Source: Prochlorococcus sp. scB241_528O2
GTDB taxonomy: Bacteria; Cyanobacteriota; Cyanobacteriia; PCC-6307; Cyanobiaceae
Direction of reading: 5' to 3'
DNA length: 64,000 nt
NCBI GenBank assembly: GCA_000634115.1
Contig: JFLJ01000130.1
Location: 690 to 64,689, forward strand
The notes under the pieces: model-generated
What the model saw: only the letters and a program-made list of their open reading frames with translations
Database searches by the model: none
Told to the model about the DNA's origin: nothing
In this document: piece after piece, positions 1 through 7,487 of the stretch
Layout: each line of letters opens with the position of its first letter
Numbering within the stretch: the stretch's first letter is position 1
Made by a program: the position numbers and the translations under genes

Positions 1-845
1 ACACTTATTGAAGGAAGTCCACCAGCTTCAGGTGAGTAGAAAGCATTTACAGCAACGAATGTGTCAACTTCCATGTTGTCATTAACTGGAGCTCCGTCTT
101 CTAGAGCACCGTAAGTTAATGAAACACCATAGGTGTCAGCTGTATAAGCAACGTTGATACCATAAGCATCAACACCTTCTTCGTTTGCTACATCATTTTC
201 GTCACCAGCCCAACCTACAGCAGCAGTCAAACCGTTACCGAAGTCGTAAGCGGCACCAGCCATTACACCACCGTTATCAACGTTTGCGTTTACATTGCCG
301 CAAGCATCTAGAGTGTCACTAGGTCCGCCGTAAACACAAGCTGTTGTGAATAGTGAACTAGCGTCTTTGTTGTCACCAACCATAATAGTTGTGTTTTCAC
401 CAAGTGGGAAGGTGTAAGAAATCTCGTCAACAGTTAATGCTTCGTTAGTAGTTGTATCTGTATCGAATTCAGCAATACCTGGAGCATCAGCATTACCTGC
501 CTCAATTTCAATATCAAGTGAATCTTCACCTGTGAAACTTGTATTTAAACCGATATTGAAATCGTAACCTGTTCCAAGGTTGTCATCGCGGTCGTTACCA
601 CCGTCATCATCGTAGAACCAACCAGCATAGAAGTTAGCACCGAATGTTGCAGTTGTAGTTTGAGAAAAACTACCAGCTTCAATGTTGTTCATTCTTGCTT
701 CTAATCCGTCTACACGACTATTAGTAATAGCAAGTTGTTCTGCAGGTGTGAAGTCACTAATAGTAACTTCATTAGCTGTAGCAGCAATAGGAGCTAATAA
801 TCCTAATGTCGCAGGAGCTACTAGTAAGCTTTTAAATAGCTTCAT
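1..845 (-). CDS. som: cyanobacterial outer-membrane porin, 3' part cut by window edge
   Basis: The first ~281 residues of an exported beta-barrel protein, running off the window before its C terminus. The start is MKLFKSLLVAPATLGLLAPI, a signal peptide ending near AATA. A short helical stretch (NSRVDGLEARMNNIEAG) follows, then alternating Gly/Asp/aromatic strands (TFGANFYAGWFYDDD, YDFGNGLTAAVGWAG) typical of cyanobacterial Som/OprB-like porins that pass small nutrients. An N-terminal SLH domain, usual in larger cyanobacterial porins, is not seen, as in the short porins of Prochlorococcus. Its 5' UTR carries a Yfr1-complementary site. It lies outside the island and reads away from the tRNA. 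The family call is firm; the substrate is unknown. Confidence 0.85.
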   Translation of the reverse strand, partial: MKLFKSLLVAPATLGLLAPIAATANEVTISDFTPAEQLAITNSRVDGLEARMNNIEAGSFSQTTTATFGANFYAGWFYDDDGGNDRDDNLGTGYDFNIGLNTSFTGEDSLDIEIEAGNADAPGIAEFDTDTTTNEALTVDEISYTFPLGENTTIMVGDNKDASSLFTTACVYGGPSDTLDACGNVNANVDNGGVMAGAAYDFGNGLTAAVGWAGDENDVANEEGVDAYGINVAYTADTYGVSLTYGALEDGAPVNDNMEVDTFVAVNAFYSPEAGGLPSIS

Positions 846-847
846 AA

Positions 848-859
848 ATTTCCTCACAC
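848..859 (-). promoter_or_regulatory. Yfr1 small-RNA target site over the porin RBS
   Basis: On the coding strand the sequence just before the porin ATG is GTGTGAGGAAATTTATG. GTGTGAGGA is the ribosome-binding site and also the exact complement of the conserved unpaired motif (CUCCUCACAC) of cyanobacterial sRNA Yfr1, which is known to repress porin mRNAs in Prochlorococcus MED4. The match is read directly; control by Yfr1 here is inference, as no Yfr1 gene is in the window. Confidence 0.6.
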
Positions 860-1004
860 GAAATTTAAAGTACACCTTAGGATAGTGTATTTTCATACAC
901 AAGATCAAGTTATCTGCGATACATTTTCGTAAAAATGTGCCAGTTTTATATCTGGATAATAAAAAATAATTCCAGATATAATAAAAATAAAGAGATTCTC
1001 AGTA

Positions 1005-1169
1005 TTATTGTTTTTTGGAAATAGTAAACGATACTTCCTTAGTCTTATACTTTTTTTTCTTATTATTTCCAACAGAATCAACATACCAGCCAGAAGCCAA
1101 TCTTGTATCTATTTCCTCATAACTCTTACTAGTATTGAGTTTATTGAGTGATTTCTTTTTGTAATCCAC
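1005..1169 (-). CDS. small basic hypothetical protein, 54 aa
   Basis: A 54-residue reading frame with a GTG start (VDYKKKSLNKLNTSKSYEEI...) and a Lys-rich C terminus. The central part (YEEIDTRLASGWYVDSVGN) looks like a real folded segment rather than random AT-rich sequence. No family is recognised. There is no strong Shine-Dalgarno, so the start is uncertain. It lies between the porin and the tRNA, in an otherwise empty spacer. Confidence 0.45.
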   Translation of the reverse strand: MDYKKKSLNKLNTSKSYEEIDTRLASGWYVDSVGNNKKKKYKTKEVSFTISKKQ

Positions 1170-1399
1170 CTTTATTAAGGAATTTTATTCAATATAGCAT
1201 TAAAGGAAGTTTTTCAACTTTAAATCTAGATAACAATTGTTAGAAATAAAGAAATAATAATAATTTAGTAAAACTACCGTAAAAATAAAATTTTTCTAAA
1301 TTCTTTAGAAAAAAGAAAAAAAAACGATTTTTACCTCAACAAAAAAAATATTTAGTTATATTTTTTAGAACTTTATATACCTGAGGAGCACAAGGTTAA

Positions 1400-1504
1400 A
1401 TGACTCAAATCAAACTTATTGTTCATTCATTACCAAGAGACCTAACTGAATTTGCCTTCTTCTTGGTAGTAGGCTTTACTGCTGGTTCTATTGGTTTAAT
1501 TTAA
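1400..1504 (+). CDS. single-helix membrane microprotein, 34 aa
   Basis: A 34-codon frame, MTQIKLIVHSLPRDLTEFAF followed by a hydrophobic stretch (FLVVGFTAGSIGLI), preceded by a good ribosome-binding site (GAGGAGCACAAGG). Length and one-helix topology resemble the small subunits of cyanobacterial photosynthetic complexes, but it matches none that I can name. It sits just upstream of tRNA-Pro and is probably core rather than island. Confidence 0.6.
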   Translation: MTQIKLIVHSLPRDLTEFAFFLVVGFTAGSIGLI

Positions 1505-1579
1505 AATAATCACTTTTTTATCAATATTTTTAAAATTTGGTCTTTAACAGATGCATATTATGAACTAAGATCTTATGAA

Positions 1580-1653
1580 CGGGGCGTGGCGCAGCTTGGT
1601 AGCGCGGGTGCTTTGGGAGCACTAGGTCGCAGGTTCGAATCCTGTCGCCCCGA
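1580..1653 (+). tRNA. tRNA-Pro(UGG), intact; integration target
   Basis: A complete 74-nt cloverleaf: acceptor CGGGGCG/CGCCCCG, D arm GGCGCAGCTTGGTAGCGC, anticodon loop TTTGGGA giving UGG, and T arm CAGGTTCGAATCCTG. No CCA is encoded. Its last 46 nt are repeated exactly at 5062-5107, and many poorer copies follow across the window, so its 3' half is the attB core for a series of integrations. Each integration regenerates a working tRNA because the incoming element supplies the same 3' half. Confidence 0.97.
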
Positions 1654-1675
1654 CTCTTAAAAACCAAGTTATACT

Positions 1676-1702
1676 AGCGAGTTACCCAGACTCGCTTTTT
1701 TA
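1676..1702 (+). terminator. intrinsic terminator after tRNA-Pro
   Basis: An inverted repeat AGCGAG - TTACCCAGA - CTCGCT followed by a T-run. Related hairpins, with the shared loop TTTCCCAG or similar, follow several of the distant tRNA fragments (19908, ~23030, 33549, 41842), so this terminator travelled with the attachment site. Confidence 0.75.
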
Positions 1703-1710
1703 ATGGAGAA

Positions 1711-1750
1711 ATTGACATCAGTATCTTGATGTCGAATCGATGTCAAATTA
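1711..1750. repeat. element 1 left arm-type repeats
   Basis: Three copies of a TTGACATC/GATGTCAA motif (TTGACATC, then GATGTC, then CGATGTCAAAT) lie about 60 bp inside the tRNA end of element 1. The same motif repeats at 4951-4990 at the other end. Paired clusters flanking an integrase gene and the att cores are what arm-type recombinase binding sites look like. Confidence 0.6.
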
Positions 1751-1756
1751 ATTTTT

Positions 1757-1981
1757 TCAAGGTTTGATATCTTTTTCAAACTTTTCTTTTTTTGTAGATG
1801 CCGCTCCAATAACAGATAGCAAAACTATTGCCGTACCTCCATGACCAACACCATAACTTATGGCTTCGACAGAACTTCTGAAGCGTTGAGATTGCATTGA
1901 AAAAACTGTCCAAACGAAAGCAATTATTAAAACTCTCCGCCAAGCAATTTTTGAAAACTGTTCTTGAAAAAATAATTTCAT
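1757..1981 (-). CDS. small membrane protein of element 1, 74 aa
   Basis: A 74-residue protein with an amphipathic N terminus (MKLFFQEQFSKIAWRRVLII) running into a hydrophobic segment, a second hydrophobic segment (GHGGTAIVLLSVIGA) and a Lys-rich tail (STKKEKFEKDIKP). Probably two membrane helices. No family recognised. First gene inside element 1. Confidence 0.55.
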   Translation of the reverse strand: MKLFFQEQFSKIAWRRVLIIAFVWTVFSMQSQRFRSSVEAISYGVGHGGTAIVLLSVIGAASTKKEKFEKDIKP

Positions 1982-2132
1982 AATTAAACTTTGCTCTGCT
2001 TATTTATTTTAAAAAATTGAAAATTATTTTTAACTCATCTTATCAAATGTTTTTGTTTTTTTTTATGAATTTTTTTTATATGATTAATTATTTTTTTTAA
2101 GGTGAAAGTATCAGATACATATTTATATCCGA

Positions 2133-2597
2133 ATGAAAAAATTAGCTGCAGTTTTCGCCGGGATTAGCTTATTAATTCTCATGCCAGATAAGTTATCTGC
2201 TTCAGTCTTAAGATCTAATTTGATTGGTAAATGGGATTGTAATTCAAGTACTTATACTGATTGGGGAATAATTTATGAAAAATCTGTGAATGATATAAGA
2301 GAAGATGGTATTGGATATGTTTATGGCACAGTATCTTTCCTTTTTACTGATGCACCGCCACGGAATTATCAAGTTATGGGTAGTGCCAGTTGGTCCTTGT
2401 CAGGTAATTCTTGGACGACACAATATAAAAGCTTTCAAGCTACACAGATTGGCCCAAATCATGATGAGAATAGTATTGATCTAAATCAAGAAGTAGAACT
2501 TGGAACTAATTTTTCAGGGGAAGTACTTAAATTAAACCAACAAGAGGCAGTTTTTCTTTTTGATACTGGCTATATAGGTTATTGTTCAAAATTGTAA
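2133..2597 (+). CDS. exported hypothetical protein, 154 aa
   Basis: Starts with a clear signal peptide (MKKLAAVFAGISLLILMPDK, cleavage near SAS). The mature part (~130 residues) is acidic and aromatic, with strand-like segments (IGKWDCNSSTYTDWGIIYEK) and two Cys, one near each end of the mature protein, that could pair. The GKWDC opening recalls small periplasmic beta-barrel proteins, but no family can be named. It is the only plus-strand gene of element 1. Confidence 0.6.
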   Translation: MKKLAAVFAGISLLILMPDKLSASVLRSNLIGKWDCNSSTYTDWGIIYEKSVNDIREDGIGYVYGTVSFLFTDAPPRNYQVMGSASWSLSGNSWTTQYKSFQATQIGPNHDENSIDLNQEVELGTNFSGEVLKLNQQEAVFLFDTGYIGYCSKL

Positions 2598-2651
2598 AAT
2601 CAAAATACTAGAGAAACTATTTTTAATCCTTCTTTGAATCAATTTTAAAAA

Positions 2652-3179
2652 TTAAGGGAGAGGATAAAATTCTCTACGCATAGATGGTTTTATTGATGGC
2701 TTCTGTGAAAGATAAGGACTGCAGATTTTCTTTTTGTATGCATATTCTTCTTCCTTTGTCGTAGTGTGGTTTTGTGCCTTATTAAAAGCACTTTCATGAT
2801 CATATCCTCTTTTAATTAAAACCTTATATTTTTTCTTAAAAGTAGACCAGTAAAGAGGAGTAGTATTTTTCCCTTTTACCCAATCTACACATGCAGCTCT
2901 ATCCTGACCAATTGCTGCGAAAGCTAATCCTCTAATCGAAAGTATAAATGCAATATCATCTTCTGAGTTTTTGTAGCAAACTAAATGCTCTGTATAAGAT
3001 TTAATTGATTCTCTGTAGTCCTCATCAGTTAGCCAACTAAAGAAACCTCTCCTTCCGTAGAGTGTTTTTAAAGCAAGACTACTGGGATTATTGCATTCCG
3101 CTTTATAATTAACAATATTTGCATTAATAGCAGTAGGCAAGGCAAGTGCAGTTAGTAGTGGGAGTAATAAGCGTTTCAT
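2652..3179 (-). CDS. exported TPR/Sel1-like protein
   Basis: The start chosen is the inner ATG, giving MKRLLLPLLTALALPTAINA, a perfect signal peptide. That ATG overlaps the upstream stop as ATGA, indicating translational coupling. The mature part holds a helical repeat-like segment (YTEHLVCYKNSEDDIAFILS, then GLAFAAIGQDRAACVDWVKG) resembling one TPR or Sel1 unit. Variants of this signal peptide recur in the nuclease at 33994 and in several stub relics in the window. Periplasmic or membrane-associated; function unknown. Confidence 0.6.
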   Translation of the reverse strand: MKRLLLPLLTALALPTAINANIVNYKAECNNPSSLALKTLYGRRGFFSWLTDEDYRESIKSYTEHLVCYKNSEDDIAFILSIRGLAFAAIGQDRAACVDWVKGKNTTPLYWSTFKKKYKVLIKRGYDHESAFNKAQNHTTTKEEEYAYKKKICSPYLSQKPSIKPSMRREFYPLP

Positions 3180-3667
3180 CTGCAAGTTATTTTCCAATAT
3201 TTATGATTAAGCTCTGGTAAGTTAGTTTTATTATTAAATTTTTCATTCATTTTTTTCTGCGGAAAATATATTTTTTTATCAAATAAAATATCTTCTGCAT
3301 CCAAACCAGGCAAAGTTCGATTATTGATATTTTCTTTCACTATATATATGCCTTTAGAAGTATGAATCTCAGCTCCAAGAGGTGTGCTGTACCATTTTTT
3401 TATTTTTTTTTGATTCAATTTTTCAATAAATTCTGAATAACTAATTTCTTTTAAATTCAAGCATCTTTCTTTAGCTAATCGATATTCTCTTGTATCTTTT
3501 TCTTTTTCAGTTAACCTTTTATCTTCTTCAGTTAACCTTTTATCTTCTTTCAGTTCTGAAAGATAATTTGTCAATCGATTAATTTGCGGTTTTGCAAAAT
3601 AGCCCAAACCAAAAATTATTACTATTGCAGATGCTCCTCTAACCAACCATGTTGTTGTTTTATCCAT
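3176..3667 (-). CDS. membrane-anchored coiled-coil protein with FtsH-N-like domain
   Basis: One N-terminal helix (ASAIVIIFGLGYF), a charged repeat-rich segment (EDKRLTEEDKRLTEKEKD) likely to be coiled coil, then ~60 residues (YSEFIEKLNQKKIKKWYSTP and GAEIHTSKGIYIV) similar in pattern to the periplasmic N-terminal domain of FtsH proteases. No AAA or protease domain follows, so it would be a free-standing decoy or adaptor; that is inference. It is preceded directly by a TTGACAG leader and coupled (ATGA) to the exported protein downstream. Confidence 0.55.
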   Translation of the reverse strand: MDKTTTWLVRGASAIVIIFGLGYFAKPQINRLTNYLSELKEDKRLTEEDKRLTEKEKDTREYRLAKERCLNLKEISYSEFIEKLNQKKIKKWYSTPLGAEIHTSKGIYIVKENINNRTLPGLDAEDILFDKKIYFPQKKMNEKFNNKTNLPELNHKYWKITCR

Positions 3668-3712
3668 TAAAAAAGGAGCTAATTGCCCCTTATTGTAGAT
3701 CGGCTGTCAATT
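3668..3712 (-). promoter_or_regulatory. TTGACAG leader copy (element 1)
   Basis: On the minus strand: TTGACAGCCGATC, TACAAT, then hairpin GGGGC-AATTA-GCTCC with T6, then AATGG with the start codon. TACAAT is a good -10 hexamer and the hairpin would lie at or near the mRNA 5' end. The leader overlaps the integrase stop codon. It belongs to the repeat family found in front of cargo genes across the island. Confidence 0.65.
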
Positions 3713-4949
3713 AAGCAACAGTTCTTGCTCTAGCCTGTTTAAATGCGTTAGTAGTACTTGCTTCTGAAGAATAAGGATAGTTTCTATGGTGGGCTTCAAT
3801 GGAATGTCCCATACTCTTTGCCATACTTCCAGAATCAATACCAGCAATGTGACCTCGAAGGCTGTAATAATGCCTGAATGAATAAGGAACAATATTTGCA
3901 CCTTCTTTCTTCAGCATCATTTCTTTTAAATCTTTCCATCCTTCCCTTCTACTTAAATAGTCCTTACAAGATTCGCCATCCATCTTGTCTGGTAATGGAA
4001 GTAGGTTACTTCTAAATCTTTCTAATAAATTCCATTGAACTTCTTTTCCATCTCTATCAATTAATGGCAATGGCTCAACTTTTCTAGGTTTAGTTGTACC
4101 TCCACCAGCTTTCTTCTCATAAGTACACCACCAATAATATTCCTTAGTAGCTGGGTCTTTTTTAACAACCATCTTCCCAACTTCATTAGGTCTTAAACCT
4201 AATTCACTCATCATGCAAAGAGCATTAAACCATTTAGTAGCAGATTCAGAATCCCGCTTAAATTCTGCATTAGTTGGTAATGATGCCAATAAATCTAATA
4301 TTTGGGTGTCTTCACTAAATGGGTCGCCCTTTTGTGTTTTAAGTTCTCCTTTTTTAGCCCTTCCAATATGTTGTTTTAAATCTTTTGGAGGTAGCCAAGT
4401 ATCAGGAAGATTCTCTCTAGTAACTGCATAAGTTAAAAACTGACTTAATGCTCTAGCTCTAATTTGTCTTGTTCTACTACCAGCATCAAAATCTTTTAAA
4501 CATATATCAATTAAATCTTTTGCTGTTGTTGGAGGATTCTTTTGAGCCATAACTTCTACAGCCATTACGCAAGATTTATAATCTTTTTTCCAAGTCTTCT
4601 CAGTTATTGCATTACCAAAGTTGGTTTTCTGATCTTCAAAACTTTCTAAAATATTTTTCCAATCTTTACCCTCTTTTGGTGCTTGTCCCTGGGCAATTTT
4701 TGCTGCTGCTATTAAGCTATGACCCTGTTGTATCAATACTGCTATTTTTCTAACTCTTGTATAAGCATCGCCCCATTTAGTTTCTGACCAGTCAAAAGGA
4801 ATAATAACTGTACTTTGACCAGATTCATTTCTAAGTTTTACTTGAACCTTTGATCTCATCTTTAAAACAGTTAACCCACTTATCCCAAGTTCCTTCCCTA
4901 GATTCCTTACCTCATCTTGAAATGCTTTAGCCCAGATTTGTTTCTTCAA
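3711..4949 (-). CDS. tyrosine recombinase (integrase) of element 1
   Basis: A 412-residue phage-type integrase. The N-terminal half contains arm/core-binding regions; the C-terminal catalytic domain shows Arg253 (SELGLRPNEV), box II SFRHYYSLR (Arg359, His360), MGHS (His382) and a Tyr in the NYPY tail (Tyr391 or Tyr393). It should recombine the tRNA-Pro 3' end with the element's attP. It lies at the distal end of element 1 and reads inward, with GATGTCAA arm repeats immediately upstream of its start. It is related in pattern to the integrase of element 2. Confidence 0.93.
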   Translation of the reverse strand: MKKQIWAKAFQDEVRNLGKELGISGLTVLKMRSKVQVKLRNESGQSTVIIPFDWSETKWGDAYTRVRKIAVLIQQGHSLIAAAKIAQGQAPKEGKDWKNILESFEDQKTNFGNAITEKTWKKDYKSCVMAVEVMAQKNPPTTAKDLIDICLKDFDAGSRTRQIRARALSQFLTYAVTRENLPDTWLPPKDLKQHIGRAKKGELKTQKGDPFSEDTQILDLLASLPTNAEFKRDSESATKWFNALCMMSELGLRPNEVGKMVVKKDPATKEYYWWCTYEKKAGGGTTKPRKVEPLPLIDRDGKEVQWNLLERFRSNLLPLPDKMDGESCKDYLSRREGWKDLKEMMLKKEGANIVPYSFRHYYSLRGHIAGIDSGSMAKSMGHSIEAHHRNYPYSSEASTTNAFKQARARTVA

Positions 4950-4950
4950 T

Positions 4951-4990
4951 GCGATGTCAAATCGATGTCAATTTTAGTATAGTTTGACAT
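4951..4990. repeat. element 1 right arm-type repeats
   Basis: GATGTCAAATCGATGTCAAT followed by TTTGACAT, the same motif as at 1711-1750, placed between the integrase start and the distal att repeat. The region could also serve as the integrase promoter and operator, since the coding sequence begins just beside it. Confidence 0.6.
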
Positions 4991-5061
4991 GATAAATAAC
5001 GCAAGACTCCGCAACTTCTTAGATATAGCTTGTAACACCAGTGCTCATCTAGGGGTGTCCA

Positions 5062-5107
5062 GTGCTTTGGGAGCACTAGGTCGCAGGTTCGAATCCTGTC
5101 GCCCCGA
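5062..5107 (+). repeat. tRNA-Pro 3' fragment, attR of element 1 / attL of element 2
   Basis: Forty-six nucleotides identical to the 3' end of tRNA-Pro, from the anticodon stem to the discriminator base. The 5' half is absent, so this is an attachment scar and not a tRNA gene. It is followed by TTGGAGT, unlike the ACTCTT...CCAAGT flank after the intact tRNA. The preceding sequence (GTAACACCAGTGCT...GTGTCC) recurs before the fragment at 33484. Confidence 0.93.
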
Positions 5108-5137
5108 TTGGAGTCTCAGAGATTAGATATTTTCTCT

Positions 5138-5190
5138 GTGTGTGATTTGTGTGTAATCACCTGTCTCACTAAAAAAATTTTACACACGAC
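5138..5190. repeat. element 2 left arm-type repeats
   Basis: TGTGTGTGATT, TGTGTGTAATCACC and TTTTACACACGACC lie in series, mirrored at 19717-19745 by TTTTACACATAAATGTGTGTG and ATTC. The motif differs from the GATGTCAA arms of element 1, so each integrase seems to have its own arm code while sharing the tRNA core. Confidence 0.6.
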
Positions 5191-5215
5191 CTTTTGTTTA
5201 GTGATTGAAATATAA

Positions 5216-5575
5216 GTGCACGTTAATTACTATTGGGTTATCGAATAGCTAGCACGGAATGTGCCGCGAATTAAATGAAAGCTGCCTGAGTAATCAGGTT
5301 TCCCACTTCGCCTATAAAAGCTAGCGTTCAGCCTGCGAGTTCTTACTCCAAAAATCTCTAGCTGCCTATTATCTGGACTAGCTGAAGGGAGGGTAATAGT
5401 ATCCCCAACTTAAAACGTAAGGTTTGAACCCCTAGTTTTATTTAATCCCTAATGACGCAAGCGGGGTTGACCATCCAACATCTTAGGAACAACAGACTAG
5501 GCGAAGAAATTCGTGCAAGGGAAATACCATCGTTTTATGGGGCTTGCTGATTAGGTCAGGAAAATTATATTTCTA
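5216..5575. ncRNA. candidate structured non-coding segment, GC-rich
   Basis: About 360 bp with clearly higher G+C than its surroundings and no convincing reading frame. It shows several local inverted repeats: GCAC-GGAAT-GTGC, CCTGA-GTAA-TCAGG, GCTAGC twice, and CTATTATC pairing with GGTAATAG. It lies between the left arm sites and the first gene of element 2. It could be a structured RNA, a replication origin for the RepA-like protein, or a long regulated leader. I could not match it to tmRNA, RNase P, SRP RNA or group I/II introns. Confidence 0.35.
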
Positions 5576-5585
5576 ACTATGTATC

Positions 5586-5882
5586 ATGTCCTCCAAAGAA
5601 ACTTGGCTCGAAATTCGGGAACTTGCTGACGCACTTTTTTGTTCTGTTAAATCTGTCTATATATATAGAGATAAAAATTTATTTAAAGCTGGCACACATT
5701 ACTACTCTGTAGGTGAAGGTAAACAGAGGGGTAAACACATATACAACTTAGAGCTATGTAGGAAAGCTCTACTGGAGCGTACTGCTAAAGATAATCGTCT
5801 TAATGAAACCTATGACGATAGAGAAATTAGAAAAATAATTGAAAGAAAAGCAGGCAAAAAAGACCTTAGTTATAGAAAATAA
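5586..5882 (+). CDS. HTH DNA-binding protein, 98 aa
   Basis: A small protein with a winged or MerR-like helix-turn-helix pattern near residues 7-30 (WLEIRELADALFCSVKSVYI) followed by YRDKNLFKAGTHYYSVGEG, the pattern of excisionase/AlpA-like and phage HTH proteins in which a HY motif follows the recognition helix. The C-terminal third is strongly charged. It begins the element 2 operon and is followed after one base by the next gene. Likely regulator, excisionase or replication accessory. Confidence 0.6.
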   Translation: MSSKETWLEIRELADALFCSVKSVYIYRDKNLFKAGTHYYSVGEGKQRGKHIYNLELCRKALLERTAKDNRLNETYDDREIRKIIERKAGKKDLSYRK

Positions 5883-5883
5883 A

Positions 5884-6129
5884 ATGAAAAAAGCCCTGTT
5901 GTGCAGACAAGGCTCTCTTAAAAAACAATCTAAGTTCATTGTAGATTACAAACCCCTTGAGAGCTATTGTCCTGACCCAATTCCAGAAAATAAAACAAGA
6001 ATTGTTGTTTATGTTTGGGATTGTCGTATTCAAAAAGCAAGAAAACACAAACTTGCTTGGTTTATAGGTACAACTATTAAATCAATGATTGATAGAAGAG
6101 ATTTTATTGCTTCAGGAGGTACAAGATAA
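5884..6129 (+). CDS. small basic hypothetical protein, 81 aa
   Basis: Start chosen at the ATG one base after the previous stop (MKKALLCRQGSLKKQSKFIV); longer versions would overlap the HTH gene. Lys/Arg-rich and possibly nucleic-acid binding, with a strand-like segment (TRIVVYVWDCRIQ) near the middle. Its TAA overlaps the ATG of the RepA-like gene (TAATG), so the three genes are probably translated as a unit. No family recognised. Confidence 0.55.
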   Translation: MKKALLCRQGSLKKQSKFIVDYKPLESYCPDPIPENKTRIVVYVWDCRIQKARKHKLAWFIGTTIKSMIDRRDFIASGGTR

Positions 6130-7241
6130 TGAAGCCTTATTTTGATGGGGAAGAGGTTCATGCTGACTCTGAAGAAGAAGCCTATGCCTATATGCAAGGA
6201 ATGGAGGATGCCAAAAAAGAACTTGAATCTGCAATAGATGGGGTACCCCTGTCCCCCCATGTAGATAAACTCCCCCAAGATGTCAGTATTCATCTAAAAA
6301 ACAAAAAACCTCAAGAGTGGATTGTTGATTTGTTTGGTGCAAAAGGTGCTTGTGTGATTCTTGCAGGGGATAAAGGTAGTGGTAAAAGTTCTCTTTTATA
6401 TCGTCTTTGTGAGGCAGTAAGCAAAGGTGAGAAATTTCTCTATGAATTACCAACAGTCAAGAGTAAGGTTTTATTTTGGCAGGCGGATGAAAGCGAATTA
6501 AATGCATTAAACAAATTACATCGTATGGGAATACAAAGTGGTTTTGATATGGTTTTTAAAGAGAAAGGTTGGGATGTATTAGATATAGACAAACTGACTA
6601 ATGTAATTAAACAAAAAAAATATAAGGTTGTTTGTCTGGATAGTATTACTACACTTATAGGCGGTAAAGGTGTCAGGTTTAATGATCCTGAATTTTGCGA
6701 AAAGTTATATGAACTAAACAACCTAGCAAGTAAGGAAAAAGTTCTAATAATAATCAACTCTCATTTAAATAAGGATGATAGAGAAGGAAAAGAATTACAG
6801 CTAAACGACCTAATAGGTTCTGGATTAATAACTGCTGCTGTAAGTGATATATGGGCAATAAAAGAACAACCTAGAGAGAAATCAGAATTTCCCGATCATT
6901 ATGTCTTGAAGTGTTTAGGGAAAAGGAATTGCGATACTAATATTCTTTGGAATTTACAAGGTAATTATGAGGATTATTCTTGGTATCTAAAAAGTGTTGG
7001 AAATAATGATCTTTTACCATCAAAGAAAAGAGAGATTAAACAGGAGCTATTAAGAATATTGCCAACAGAGGAAAATGCCATGACTGTTGATGACCTTTCC
7101 CAAAAGGTAAATTGCAATCAGGAATATGCTCGAAGATGCGTAACTGAACTACACGATGAGCATGAATGTAGAAGAAAAAGACGTAGTTCTGGTAATGGAC
7201 GCCCTTATTACCTGTATTTTGGGGGTACTTTTCCTACATAG
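6129..7241 (+). CDS. RepA/RecA-fold ATPase, putative replication helicase
   Basis: A 370-residue P-loop ATPase: Walker A LAGDKGSGKSSLL (residues ~78-90), a strand with VLFWQADESE after it as in the RepA/AAA_25 family, and Walker B YKVVCLDSITT (~165-175). The C-terminal ~70 residues look like a winged helix (MTVDDLSQKVNCNQEYARRC) ending in a basic stretch. RepA-type hexameric helicases of plasmids and satellites have this order. It probably acts in element replication. No primase is seen beside it. Confidence 0.8.
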   Translation: MKPYFDGEEVHADSEEEAYAYMQGMEDAKKELESAIDGVPLSPHVDKLPQDVSIHLKNKKPQEWIVDLFGAKGACVILAGDKGSGKSSLLYRLCEAVSKGEKFLYELPTVKSKVLFWQADESELNALNKLHRMGIQSGFDMVFKEKGWDVLDIDKLTNVIKQKKYKVVCLDSITTLIGGKGVRFNDPEFCEKLYELNNLASKEKVLIIINSHLNKDDREGKELQLNDLIGSGLITAAVSDIWAIKEQPREKSEFPDHYVLKCLGKRNCDTNILWNLQGNYEDYSWYLKSVGNNDLLPSKKREIKQELLRILPTEENAMTVDDLSQKVNCNQEYARRCVTELHDEHECRRKRRSSGNGRPYYLYFGGTFPT

Positions 7242-7487
7242 GGAGACACCCCCCTAAGCAGATTCAATTTGATGTGTGGTGCAAGCCATATAAAAAGACT
7301 TAAAAAAATGAATATTTGACATTTAGTTATGAGTGATTTTTTTATAAATATTCTTTAAATAATAGTCTCCTTTATCCGAATAATAAATAACATATAAAAC
7401 AATTGGGTTGGAACTAGATCCTATTGAGATCTTATTGAATTGGATTGCAGACCCCTCAGAAAATTTTAAAATAAATAGTAAATTAAA

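Larger units (their letters stand above)
1608..5107. mobile_element. integrative element 1 (tRNA-Pro, 3.5 kb)
   Basis: Bounded by an exact 46-bp direct repeat (1608-1653 in the tRNA, 5062-5107 at the far end). It holds a tyrosine recombinase at the distal end reading toward the tRNA, plus four small membrane or exported proteins. Clusters of GATGTCAA arm repeats lie just inside both ends. Size, tRNA target, integrase position and small cargo fit a minimal tycheposon-type element. Being tRNA-proximal with perfect att repeats, it is the most recent arrival and may still be able to excise. Confidence 0.85.

Noticed and set aside
5062..5107. Additional functional tRNA-Pro genes at the repeated fragments
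   Set aside because: None has the 5' half (acceptor and D arm), so they cannot fold as tRNAs.
5216..5575. tmRNA, RNase P RNA or group I/II intron
   Set aside because: No tag-peptide frame with TLD ends, no RNase P conserved core, no intron domain V or P7-like core could be found.
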